DNA of 8,728 nt from positions 1 to 8,728 of the forward strand of contig CASBQX010000174.1 in assembly GCA_949127925.1 (NCBI GenBank), read 5' to 3'. Within the stretch, counting starts at the first letter, position 1. Each line of letters begins with the position of its first letter. Under the pieces are notes generated by a model. It searched no databases. It saw only the letters and a list, made by a program, of their open reading frames with translations, and was not told the DNA's origin. The position numbers and the translations under genes were made by a program. Shown in pieces: positions 1 to 6,208 of the stretch. The stretch comes from Synechococcales cyanobacterium PMM_0002 (GTDB lineage: Bacteria; Cyanobacteriota; Cyanobacteriia; Elainellales; Elainellaceae).

Positions 1-498
1 CTACAAGACAACCTGATATCAAAGATGCTGTCCAAAAACTTTGACTGAGCCGTTAGGGTTAAGGTCTGAGGGGGTAGTCAGATCTAACGTCCGTCAGGGG
101 CATTTAAACAGACTATGTCTATGCTAAGGGGAAGTGCGCACCCTGTGAATATAAAAATGGTGTGAAATTGATTCAGCCCTGACAGTCTAGACCTCAGGGG
201 ACAAGTATAGTAGGAGCAGAATCAGGCTCCGATTTTCCCGTCTGCGGCTTCAGCGAGTGAGTCATACTCTGCAATGCTACGCTATTAGCAAGCCAGCTCA
301 ACCCTTCGATTTAACTCTTTAGATGGTTGATTGGAGGGATGTCTGAGTCAGCGTTTGGCAAGCATACCTTAGGATCTATTCTCATAGCTGCTTGGGATCG
401 TGCCCACTGGGGCATTGTTGTCCGCAATCAGCCAGCTTCTTGAGATAGCCTCGCGGTTATTTACACGTTCAGTCGGGTTTAGAGAGTATTGATTAGCA
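1..498. other. petH upstream region, mostly non-coding
   Basis: No gene of convincing length lies here. Two plus-strand frames are open from base 1 but stop within 48 bases, so the very end of an upstream gene cannot be excluded. An 8-bp palindrome GTCTAGAC sits at 185-192, and a TATAGT hexamer at 206-211 could be a -10 box, but no good -35 is correctly spaced. A short inverted repeat GGAGC/GCTCC follows at 213-230. No GTA-N8-TAC NtcA site was found. In Synechocystis, petH is known to be transcribed with short and long leaders, so a long regulatory leader here is plausible, but no start site can be read from the sequence. Confidence 0.5.
339..443 (+). CDS. Possible 34-residue upstream ORF in the petH leader
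   Basis: An ATG at 339 opens a 34-codon frame ending in TGA at 441-443, 55 bases before the petH start. The predicted peptide begins MSESAFGKHTLG, has a hydrophobic stretch ILIAAW and ends NQPAS. A purine-rich GGAGGG lies directly against the ATG (333-338). That is a strong Shine-Dalgarno match but with no spacer, which is too close for normal initiation. It resembles no family I know. An ORF this short is expected by chance in 500 bases, so it may be spurious. If translated, it would be an upstream ORF on any long-leader petH transcript. Confidence 0.2.
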   Translation: MSESAFGKHTLGSILIAAWDRAHWGIVVRNQPAS

Positions 499-1749
499 AT
501 GTACAATCCAAGTGCAGCGGGCGGAGCTGCTAATTCAAGATCCGGAAATCGCCTCTTTCTCTATGAGGTTGAAGGTCTGCGCCAAAATCAGGAAACTGAC
601 AAAATGGACTATCCGATTCGTCGCAGTGGCACCGTGTTGATTACGGTGCCCTATTCGCGGATGAATCAGGAGATGCAGCGCATTACCCGGATGGGAGGGC
701 GAATCGTGAGCATTCGCCCGATGACGGCTGGTGACGACGCGAACGGTGTAGTGAACGGTAAAGTATCCTCGACTGCTGAAGCCCATCCGGTGAATGAAGA
801 GCCTCAGTCAACGACTCAGGCAGCAGGGAAAAAAGCCATGACCCAAGCAAAATCGAAGGAAAAGCCAGACGTTCCGGTTAATATCTATCGCCCCAATACT
901 CCCTACGTTGGCAAATGTTTGTCTAACGAAGAGTTGGTTCAATCGGGTGGAATTGGCACCGTACGTCACCTGACGTTTGATCTGTCAGGTGGAGATTTGC
1001 GATATGTTGAAGGGCAAAGCATTGGGATCATTCCAGACGGAATTGATAGCAAAGGCAAACCTCACAAGCTTCGCCTTTACTCCATCGCCTCTACCCGCCA
1101 CGGGGATGACGTAGATGATAAGACGGTTTCACTGTGCGTCCGGCAATTAGAGTACAAGCATCCTGAAAGTGGCGAAACCATTTTTGGAGTTTGCTCGACT
1201 TTCTTAACTCAACTCCAGACCGGATCTGATGTCAAGATCACAGGGCCAGTTGGCAAAGAAATGCTGCTGCCCGCCAACCCAGAAGCCAACGTCATTATGA
1301 TGGCGACGGGAACGGGTATTGCTCCATTCCGGGCGTACCTCTGGCGTATGTTCAAAGATGCGGAGAAGGCAGCTAACTCTGATTACCAGTTCAAGGGCTT
1401 TGCTTGGCTAATCTTTGGGATTCCGACAACGCCCAACATTCTGTATAAGCAGGAGCTAGAAGACCTGCAAGCGCAGTATCCGGATCATTTCCGCGTCACC
1501 TATGCCATTAGCCGTGAACAGCAGAACAGCGAAGGTGGCAGGATGTATATCCAGCACCGAGTGGCCGAGCACGCTGACGAGCTGTGGAACATGGTGAAGC
1601 AGGAGAAGACCCATACTTACATTTGCGGTCTGAAGGGCATGGAAGATGGAATTGACGCGGCCATGACCGCTGCTGCTTCTAAAGAAGACGTAACCTGGAA
1701 AGACTACCAGCGATCGATTAAAGAACGCTGGCACGTTGAAACCTACTAG
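499..1749 (+). CDS. petH: Ferredoxin-NADP+ reductase with phycobilisome-linker domain
   Basis: FNR transfers electrons from reduced ferredoxin to NADP+ at the end of linear photosynthetic electron flow and also serves cyclic and respiratory routes. The 416-residue product has the cyanobacterial long-form layout. A CpcD-like domain covers about residues 18-75 (NRLFLYEV, then YPIRRSG and RMNQEMQRITRMGG) and anchors the enzyme to phycobilisome rods. A polar Gln/Ala/Lys linker follows to about 122, then the catalytic module. Visible signatures are the FAD motif RLYS (192-195), GVCSTFL (230-236), the NADP-binding GTGIAPFRAYLWRMF (271-285), SREQQN (338-343), CGLKGMEDGI (376-385) and the C-terminal Tyr416 that stacks on the flavin. 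The start gives the full CpcD domain; only a weak AGAGAG lies upstream, at 481-486. The gene has no HIP1 site, unlike most of its neighbours. Transcription converges on the DUF2470 gene. Identification is very secure. Confidence 0.98.
   Translation: MYNPSAAGGAANSRSGNRLFLYEVEGLRQNQETDKMDYPIRRSGTVLITVPYSRMNQEMQRITRMGGRIVSIRPMTAGDDANGVVNGKVSSTAEAHPVNEEPQSTTQAAGKKAMTQAKSKEKPDVPVNIYRPNTPYVGKCLSNEELVQSGGIGTVRHLTFDLSGGDLRYVEGQSIGIIPDGIDSKGKPHKLRLYSIASTRHGDDVDDKTVSLCVRQLEYKHPESGETIFGVCSTFLTQLQTGSDVKITGPVGKEMLLPANPEANVIMMATGTGIAPFRAYLWRMFKDAEKAANSDYQFKGFAWLIFGIPTTPNILYKQELEDLQAQYPDHFRVTYAISREQQNSEGGRMYIQHRVAEHADELWNMVKQEKTHTYICGLKGMEDGIDAAMTAAASKEDVTWKDYQRSIKERWHVETY
825..840 (+). promoter_or_regulatory. 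Internal ribosome binding site and start for short FNR isoform
   Basis: Codon 114 of petH is ATG (838-840), preceded by AGGGAA at 825-830 with a 7-base spacer. Initiation here would yield a protein of about 303 residues beginning MTQAKSKEKPDVPVN, without the CpcD-like domain and most of the linker. In Synechocystis the short isoform FNR-S is known to start at an internal Met at almost the same position (Met113), and the two isoforms differ in phycobilisome attachment and physiological role. The conserved position and better ribosome binding site than the main start support the same dual use here; this is inference from homology. Confidence 0.65.
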
Positions 1750-1781
1750 GGAACGTGAATTTAACCAGATGCAGTTGTGAG

Positions 1782-1809
1782 GTAGGGGTTTGGCAATGCC
1801 AAACCCTAC
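1782..1809. repeat. GTAG...CTAC hairpin downstream of petH
   Basis: A near-perfect inverted repeat: left arm GTAGGGGTTTGGC (1782-1794, one bulged G), loop AAT, right arm GCCAAACCCTAC (1798-1809). No T-run follows, so it is not a canonical terminator by itself. Similar GTAGGG...CCCTAC palindromes are, from memory, widespread between genes in filamentous cyanobacteria, so this is probably one copy of a dispersed element. It lies 32 bases after the petH stop. Confidence 0.7.
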
Positions 1810-1833
1810 GTCTCGCTAAACCATGGTTCAGCT

Positions 1834-1880
1834 TAAAAAGCGTAGAGGAAAATCTATCAGGTTTTCCTCTACGCTTTTTA
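1834..1880. terminator. Bidirectional intrinsic terminator, petH / DUF2470 gene
   Basis: A perfect stem of 18 bp (1835-1852 with 1862-1879), extendable by one T-A pair, surrounds a 9-base loop. The stem core is GCGTAGAGG paired with CCTCTACGC. The feet are A5 on one side and T5 on the other, giving a U-tract on either strand. It sits between the convergent 3' ends of petH and the DUF2470 gene and should stop both transcripts. Most cyanobacteria lack Rho, so such hairpins carry termination. Confidence 0.93.
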
Positions 1881-1890
1881 GTTAGTCCGC

Positions 1891-2169
1891 TCAGTTAGCC
1901 CGTGCCTGCTTCACCATGGCAATTAGCGTTTGATGCGCGTCTTCAGAATCTTGCAGCGTGTGGTCGAATGTAATTCGCACTGGGGCAGTAGCAGCCGCCT
2001 GTTGAATTTGTAAATCCATCCCGTCGGCATCAATCTTGAGCATTTGAGCCGCGATCGCCTCCTTTGCCCCGCCAAACACCTTGGCATAGACCAGCACGGC
2101 CTCGGCGTGGTCATCGTTCATGTGCTTACAGATGCGATCGCTTACATCGGGAGAAAATGCATCAGCCAT
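1891..2169 (-). CDS. Stand-alone DUF2470 (HugZ C-terminal-like) protein
   Basis: A 92-residue soluble protein made almost entirely of one DUF2470 domain. The family signature is clear at residues 11-33: DRICKHMNDDHAEAVLVYAK followed by FGG. After it come IDADGMDLQI and the C-terminal segment PVRITFDHTLQDSEDAHQTLIAMV. In larger proteins this domain forms the C-terminal part of HugZ/HutZ-type heme-degrading enzymes and of the plant glutamyl-tRNA-reductase-binding protein, linking the fold to heme and tetrapyrrole metabolism. The split-barrel flavin-reductase-like half is absent, so enzymatic activity should not be assumed. The ATG at 2169 has no Shine-Dalgarno; the leader instead carries a pyrimidine run CTCCTTT. 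It is the last gene of a minus-strand cluster, 80 bases after the 38-residue ORF, and ends just before the shared terminator. Two HIP1 sites lie within it. Function is unknown. Confidence 0.88.
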   Translation of the reverse strand: MADAFSPDVSDRICKHMNDDHAEAVLVYAKVFGGAKEAIAAQMLKIDADGMDLQIQQAAATAPVRITFDHTLQDSEDAHQTLIAMVKQARAN

Positions 2170-2249
2170 AGGTCAAAGGAGATTAAATTACTAAAGAAAC
2201 ATTGCGTGTAGTCTATCCAGATTCAAATTCAGGGCGTACCGCTCCCCCT

Positions 2250-2366
2250 TTAGCTGATAGGTGCTGCCGCCAAAAAATGCAACGCAACGCGGAAGAGACT
2301 GTTGGCAATAAAGGCTATCAGTACAAACATCAGCACCACATTAAACCCGTCGCGCAATTTTTGCAT
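2250..2366 (-). CDS. 38-residue single-membrane-segment protein (hypothetical)
   Basis: An ATG at 2366 opens a 38-codon frame ending in TAA. The peptide starts MQKLRDGFN, then runs through a hydrophobic stretch of about 24 residues (VVLMFVLIAFIANSL, then RVALHFLAAA) and ends PIS. The charged N terminus followed by one long hydrophobic helix fits a small integral membrane protein with its N terminus in the cytoplasm. Many thylakoid complexes (photosystem I and II, cytochrome b6f, NDH-1) contain subunits of this size, but it does not match PetG/L/M/N, PsbJ/K/M/T, PsaI/J or PsaX sequences as I remember them. No Shine-Dalgarno is visible. It lies 112 bases after the deacetylase gene and 80 bases before the DUF2470 gene, on the same strand. 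Chance ORFs of this length are common; the clean membrane-protein composition is the main support. Confidence 0.6.
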   Translation of the reverse strand: MQKLRDGFNVVLMFVLIAFIANSLFRVALHFLAAAPIS

Positions 2367-2478
2367 TGATCTATAAAGTCCAAGTTCTACAATATTGCTG
2401 TTCAGACAGCAGACATCAGCAGTCGGCTCTTGCTATTTTACAAAGCTATTGCACTTCCCACGCATTTCTATTCATCCC

Positions 2479-3405
2479 CTATCTGGCCAAACACCTTCCC
2501 ACCGTTGCCACGACCGATTGCGCCAAGGCATCGTGATCGTAGCCACCTTCAAGACCAAACAGGAGGCGATCGCAAATTTGTAGGCAGTAGCCCACGAATA
2601 ATCCATAATCACTGGGCTGTAGACAAATGCTGGCCAGCGGATCGGCTTGGGTGGCGTCATACCCGGCGCTAATAATCAGTAGATCGGGTTGGAAAGCCTG
2701 GAAGAACGGCACAATTTTTTGCTCAAACAGCGGCTGATAATCGGCCAGCGTACTGCCTGCCGCCATCGGGAAATTGAGCACGTTGTCGTAATCTCCGTGT
2801 TCCGAGGCGGCTCCGGTGCCGGGATATTGGGGCGACTCATGCAAAGAACAGAAGGCAATGCGGGGGTTGTGTTCGACGATCGCCTGGGTGCCGTTGCCGT
2901 GGTGTACATCCCAATCTAAAATGCCGACGCGCTGAATGCCGGGTTGGGTGAGGGCGTAGTGAGCGGCGATCGCGGCATTTGAAAAAATGCAGAACCCCAT
3001 CCCTAGTTTGGGCATGGCATGATGACCGGGCGGACGCGCCAGCACAAAGGCGGGATCACCTGTTTGCACCACGCTGTCTACTCCATCAATCCAGGCGTTT
3101 ACCGCCAGAGTGGCTGCTACGTAGCTGCGCGGTGAAATTACGGTATCGGGGTCAACATGGCCGCCGCCATGATCGGCTATATATTTTACTGCCACCACAT
3201 ATTTTTCGGGGTGGACGGCGTGCAGAGCGGCCATCAGGCGATCTGGATGGACGTTGGTCGGGGTCGGCGATCGCCATGCCAACTGATCAGCCCACGGAGC
3301 GGATTTAAGCGCGGTGGCGATCGCCCGCAGCCGTCCCGCATTTTCGGGATGGTAGGAGCCAGTATCGTGCTCCAAAAACACATCGGAATAGAACACGGAA
3401 AGCAT
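2479..3405 (-). CDS. Histone deacetylase-family (class II-like) amidohydrolase
   Basis: A cytoplasmic zinc-dependent deacetylase of the arginase/deacetylase superfamily. In bacteria these act on acetylated polyamines, small acetyl-amides or acetyl-lysine; the substrate here is not deducible. From the chosen ATG the product has 308 residues, close to family length. Motifs in order: YHPENAGR (18-25), RPPGHHA with the catalytic His pair (128-129), GFCIFSNAAIAA (137-148), LDWDVHHGNGTQ with zinc ligands Asp166 and His168 (163-174), SLHE, YPGTG, SAGYDATQADP with the third zinc ligand Asp250, and LEGGYD with the probable transition-state Tyr289. All catalytic residues are present, so it should be active. 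A TTG two codons upstream (3411) could also start, but ATG at 3405 is preferred, with a weak TAGGT upstream. It is divergent from the 46-codon ORF and ppsA, and is the first gene of the minus-strand cluster. Confidence 0.93.
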   Translation of the reverse strand: MLSVFYSDVFLEHDTGSYHPENAGRLRAIATALKSAPWADQLAWRSPTPTNVHPDRLMAALHAVHPEKYVVAVKYIADHGGGHVDPDTVISPRSYVAATLAVNAWIDGVDSVVQTGDPAFVLARPPGHHAMPKLGMGFCIFSNAAIAAHYALTQPGIQRVGILDWDVHHGNGTQAIVEHNPRIAFCSLHESPQYPGTGAASEHGDYDNVLNFPMAAGSTLADYQPLFEQKIVPFFQAFQPDLLIISAGYDATQADPLASICLQPSDYGLFVGYCLQICDRLLFGLEGGYDHDALAQSVVATVGRCLAR

Positions 3406-3572
3406 AGGCAAACCTAGCCAAGATCGCTTTGATTCTAGCGAGACCTGAGAGCCAATTGCAGTAACGCAGGTGATGAATTAAGGGCGATCTTTTACGTGAC
3501 TCGCTAAAACTATGTGCTTCTTTCTCAATTCTTAGAAAAGTATCAAGAGATGTAACCTAATACACTATTTGA

Positions 3573-3713
3573 ATGAGACGCTACGATCCCTATGGGCTGG
3601 GGATCAAGCGCCAATTCGGCTATACGGATGAACGAGCAGCGCTCCAGAAGGTTCATCGCGAACTGATTAGCATGGAAATGGGTGCGGTATTGATGCGCCC
3701 TCGGTTCCACTGA
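3573..3713 (+). CDS. 46-residue ORF translationally coupled to ppsA
   Basis: ATG at 3573 immediately follows an in-frame TGA (3570-3572), so the start is fixed at this ATG or an internal Met. The frame runs 46 codons to TGA at 3711-3713. The peptide begins MRRYDPYGLGIKRQFGY, then has an apparently amphipathic helix (TDERAALQKVHRELISMEMG) and ends VLMRPRFH. It is basic (nine Arg/Lys against five Asp/Glu) and has no membrane segment or signal peptide. Its stop overlaps the ppsA ribosome binding site, and ppsA starts 13 bases later, so the pair probably form an operon with coupled translation. No Shine-Dalgarno precedes it. I do not recognise the family. It could be a small regulatory protein acting on PEP synthase, or a leader peptide whose translation sets ppsA expression; the sequence cannot decide. 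Confidence 0.62.
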   Translation: MRRYDPYGLGIKRQFGYTDERAALQKVHRELISMEMGAVLMRPRFH

Positions 3714-3720
3714 AGGAGGT
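3713..3720 (+). promoter_or_regulatory. Perfect Shine-Dalgarno of ppsA overlapping upstream stop
   Basis: AAGGAGGT, complementary to the 16S rRNA 3' end, ends six bases before the ppsA ATG at 3727. Its first A is the last base of the TGA that closes the 46-codon ORF. It is the strongest ribosome binding site in the window, in a genome where most other genes here have weak or none. It fixes the ppsA start and implies that ribosomes finishing the small ORF are delivered onto it. Confidence 0.85.
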
Positions 3721-3726
3721 TGACCC

Positions 3727-6204
3727 ATGGTTCAGGTATCCGCGAGGAGTGCTCAGGTGGCCAGGGATCGAGCATTTGTGCTGTGGTTTGAGGATGTCGG
3801 AATTCACGATATTGACCTAGTGGGAGGTAAGAATGCCTCGCTGGGTGAGATGATTCGTCAGCTCACGGCTCAGGGCGTTAAGGTACCGACTGGGTTTGCA
3901 ACAACGGCTTATGCCTATCGCCACTTTGTGCAGGCGGCTGGATTAGAGGAAAAGCTGCGCCAGATTTTCAGCAGTTTGGACGTAGAAAATATGGAGAATT
4001 TGCAGGCGCATGGTCATGAGGCGCGATCGCTAATTCTCAACACGCCATTTTCCGCAGAGTTGCAGGTGGCGATCGCCGCAGCCTACCGACAGCTCTGCGC
4101 CCGCTATGGCGATGATACCGATGTGGCCGTCCGCTCTAGCGCCACCGCCGAAGACTTGCCCGATGCCAGCTTTGCTGGACAGCAAGAAACCTATCTCAAC
4201 GTCCATGGTCTAGACGCCGTGCTGGATGCCTGTCACCATTGCTTTGCGTCGCTGTTTACCGATCGCGCCATTTCCTACCGCGTCACCAAAGAGTTCGACC
4301 ATTTGGCGATCGCCCTGTCGGTAGGGGTTCAAAAAATGGTGCGCTCTGACCTGGCCACTTCGGGCGTCATGTTTTCGATTGACACCGAGACGGGATTTAA
4401 AGATGCTGCTCTGATTACTGCCGCCTATGGGTTAGGGGAAACAGTCGTACAGGGTGCCGTCAACCCAGACGAATATCTGGTGTTCAAACCCATGCTTCAG
4501 CAGGGATTTCGCCCAATTTTAGCCAAGCGACTGGGCAGCAAAGAAACCAAGATGGTTTACGACATCCAGGGTTCAAATCAAACCCAAATTGTGCCCGTTT
4601 CCCCGGCTGAACAAACCAAATTTGCCCTCACCGACGACGAAGTGCTGCAACTGGCTAACTGGGCCTGCATTATCGAAGATCACTACTCCCAGGTGCGGGG
4701 AATGGCTACGCCGATGGACATCGAGTGGGCGAAAGATGGCATCACCCACGACCTATTTATCGTGCAGGCGCGCCCCGAAACGGTGCAGTCACAGAAGGCA
4801 CAAACGGTGATGCGGCGCTATCGTCTGCCCGGAGAAATGGCAGATAACGGGCAAGATGCCACCTCTGGGAGCCACCACACGCCGCTAATTACCGGACGTG
4901 CGGTCGGTGAAATGATTGGCCAAGGGTCGGTGCGGGTGATTTTGGATGCGCATGAAATTGCCGAATTTCAGCCTGGAGAGGTGCTGGTGACTACGCGCAC
5001 CGATCCCGACTGGGAGCCAATTATGAAGCGAGCCAGCGCCATTGTCACCGACCAGGGCGGGCGCACCTGCCATGCGGCCATTATTGCTCGCGAACTAGGG
5101 ATTCCGGCGATCGTGGGCTGCGGCACTGCCACCCAGGTATTGACCACCGGGCAAGCGGTCACGGTGTCTTGCGCCCAAGGCGAAGAAGGCCGAGTTTACG
5201 GCGGTCTACTGCCCTTTGAAATAGAAGAGACCCCGCTCGATCACCTGCCTCGCACCCGGACGCAGCTGATGATCAATGTCGGCAATCCGCAAGAAGCCTT
5301 TCGGCTGTCGTCGCTGCCCTGCGATGGTGTCGGCCTAGCCCGATTTGAGTTCATTATTGCCAACCAGATTAAGGTGCATCCACTGGCGCTGCTGCATTTT
5401 GATCGGTTGCCCGAGGGAGAAGAAAAGGCGGCGATCGCCCGTCTCACCCATCTCTACGCCCACAAACCCGACTACTTTGTCGATACCCTAGCTCAGGGTG
5501 TTGGCACCCTAGCTGCCGCCTTCTATCCCAAGCCCGTAATTGTGCGGATGTCGGACTTTAAGAGCAACGAGTATGCCAACCTGCTGGGGGGCAAAGCCTT
5601 TGAGCCGCTTGAGGAAAACCCGATGATCGGCTGGCGTGGGGCGTCTCGCTACTACGACCCGCTGTACCGCGATGCCTTTGCCCTGGAATGTGAAGCCGTC
5701 CGCCGCGTCCGCACCGAAATGGGCTTAACCAACATCATTCCCATGATCCCGTTCTGCCGCACCCCTGCCGAAGGGCGCAAAGTGCTGGCAGAAATGGCAA
5801 AACACGGACTGGTGCGTGGCGAAGACGGCTTGCAGGTCTATGTGATGTGCGAAGTCCCCAGCAATGTGATTTTGGCCGATGAATTCAGCCAGGTCTTTGA
5901 CGGTTTCTCGATTGGCTCGAATGATCTGACTCAACTGACCCTAGGGCTAGACCGTGATTCGTCGCTGGTGGCGTCCCTGTTTGACGAACGCAACGATGCC
6001 GTGAAGCAAATGATCCGTATGGTAGTGGAGCGCGCTAAGGCAAACGGTCGCAAAATTGGCATTTGCGGCCAAGCCCCCAGCGATTACCCCGAATTTGCCC
6101 GCTTTTTGGTAGAACTGGGGATCGACTCGATTAGCCTTAATCCCGATTCGGTGCTAAAGACTCTGCTGGTCGTGGTGGATGCCGAACGGCAAAATCCAAT
6201 CTGA
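3727..6204 (+). CDS. ppsA: Phosphoenolpyruvate synthase (pyruvate, water dikinase)
   Basis: Converts pyruvate, ATP and water to PEP, AMP and phosphate in the cytoplasm, feeding gluconeogenesis and carbon storage. The 825-residue product contains all three domains. The N-terminal ATP-grasp nucleotide-binding domain spans about 18-370 (FEDVGIHDIDLVGGKNASLG, RSSATAEDLPDASFAGQQ from Arg136, TPMDIEWA near 330, VQARPET near 347). The swivelling phosphohistidine domain carries GGRTCHAAIIARELGIPA with catalytic His449. The C-terminal PEP/pyruvate TIM barrel has RMSDFKSNEY (from Arg607), CEVPSN (Glu709), GSNDLTQLTLGLDRD (Asn732, Asp733) and ICGQAPSD with the catalytic Cys780. It is slightly longer than the 792-residue E. 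coli enzyme, partly through about 17 extra N-terminal residues and a Ser/His-rich spacer after residue 360. All active-site residues are present. The gene follows the 46-codon ORF and converges on birA; its stop lies four bases before a 30-bp palindrome. Confidence 0.97.
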   Translation: MVQVSARSAQVARDRAFVLWFEDVGIHDIDLVGGKNASLGEMIRQLTAQGVKVPTGFATTAYAYRHFVQAAGLEEKLRQIFSSLDVENMENLQAHGHEARSLILNTPFSAELQVAIAAAYRQLCARYGDDTDVAVRSSATAEDLPDASFAGQQETYLNVHGLDAVLDACHHCFASLFTDRAISYRVTKEFDHLAIALSVGVQKMVRSDLATSGVMFSIDTETGFKDAALITAAYGLGETVVQGAVNPDEYLVFKPMLQQGFRPILAKRLGSKETKMVYDIQGSNQTQIVPVSPAEQTKFALTDDEVLQLANWACIIEDHYSQVRGMATPMDIEWAKDGITHDLFIVQARPETVQSQKAQTVMRRYRLPGEMADNGQDATSGSHHTPLITGRAVGEMIGQGSVRVILDAHEIAEFQPGEVLVTTRTDPDWEPIMKRASAIVTDQGGRTCHAAIIARELGIPAIVGCGTATQVLTTGQAVTVSCAQGEEGRVYGGLLPFEIEETPLDHLPRTRTQLMINVGNPQEAFRLSSLPCDGVGLARFEFIIANQIKVHPLALLHFDRLPEGEEKAAIARLTHLYAHKPDYFVDTLAQGVGTLAAAFYPKPVIVRMSDFKSNEYANLLGGKAFEPLEENPMIGWRGASRYYDPLYRDAFALECEAVRRVRTEMGLTNIIPMIPFCRTPAEGRKVLAEMAKHGLVRGEDGLQVYVMCEVPSNVILADEFSQVFDGFSIGSNDLTQLTLGLDRDSSLVASLFDERNDAVKQMIRMVVERAKANGRKIGICGQAPSDYPEFARFLVELGIDSISLNPDSVLKTLLVVVDAERQNPI

Positions 6205-6208
6205 TCCG

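Noticed and set aside
213..236. GGAGC/GCTCC hairpin followed by TTTT as a terminator
   Set aside because: A 5-bp stem with an 8-base loop and a T-run of only four, displaced from the stem, is too weak.
418..446. Possible petH proximal promoter TTGTCC-N17-TGAGAT
   Set aside because: The -10 hexamer matches only three of six consensus bases, so it cannot be told from background.
2395..2672. Overlapping plus-strand frames of 62 and 80 codons near the deacetylase 3' end
   Set aside because: Mostly antisense to the deacetylase coding region, with Arg/Pro/His-rich translations typical of shadow frames.
3436..3506. TAGCGAG / CTCGCTA inverted repeat in the divergent spacer before ppsA
   Set aside because: Seven-base arms separated by 57 bases could arise by chance, and no known regulator site matches.
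3552..3565. NtcA-like GTAACCTAATACAC before the 46-codon ORF
   Set aside because: The spacing between GTA and TAC is six, not eight. It fits only the relaxed GT-N10-AC form, which is expected by chance every few hundred bases.
3543..3728. 61-codon minus-strand frame opposite the 46-codon ORF
   Set aside because: It lies antisense to the small ORF and the ppsA ribosome binding site, has no ribosome binding site and no protein-like pattern; the plus-strand frame fits the context better.
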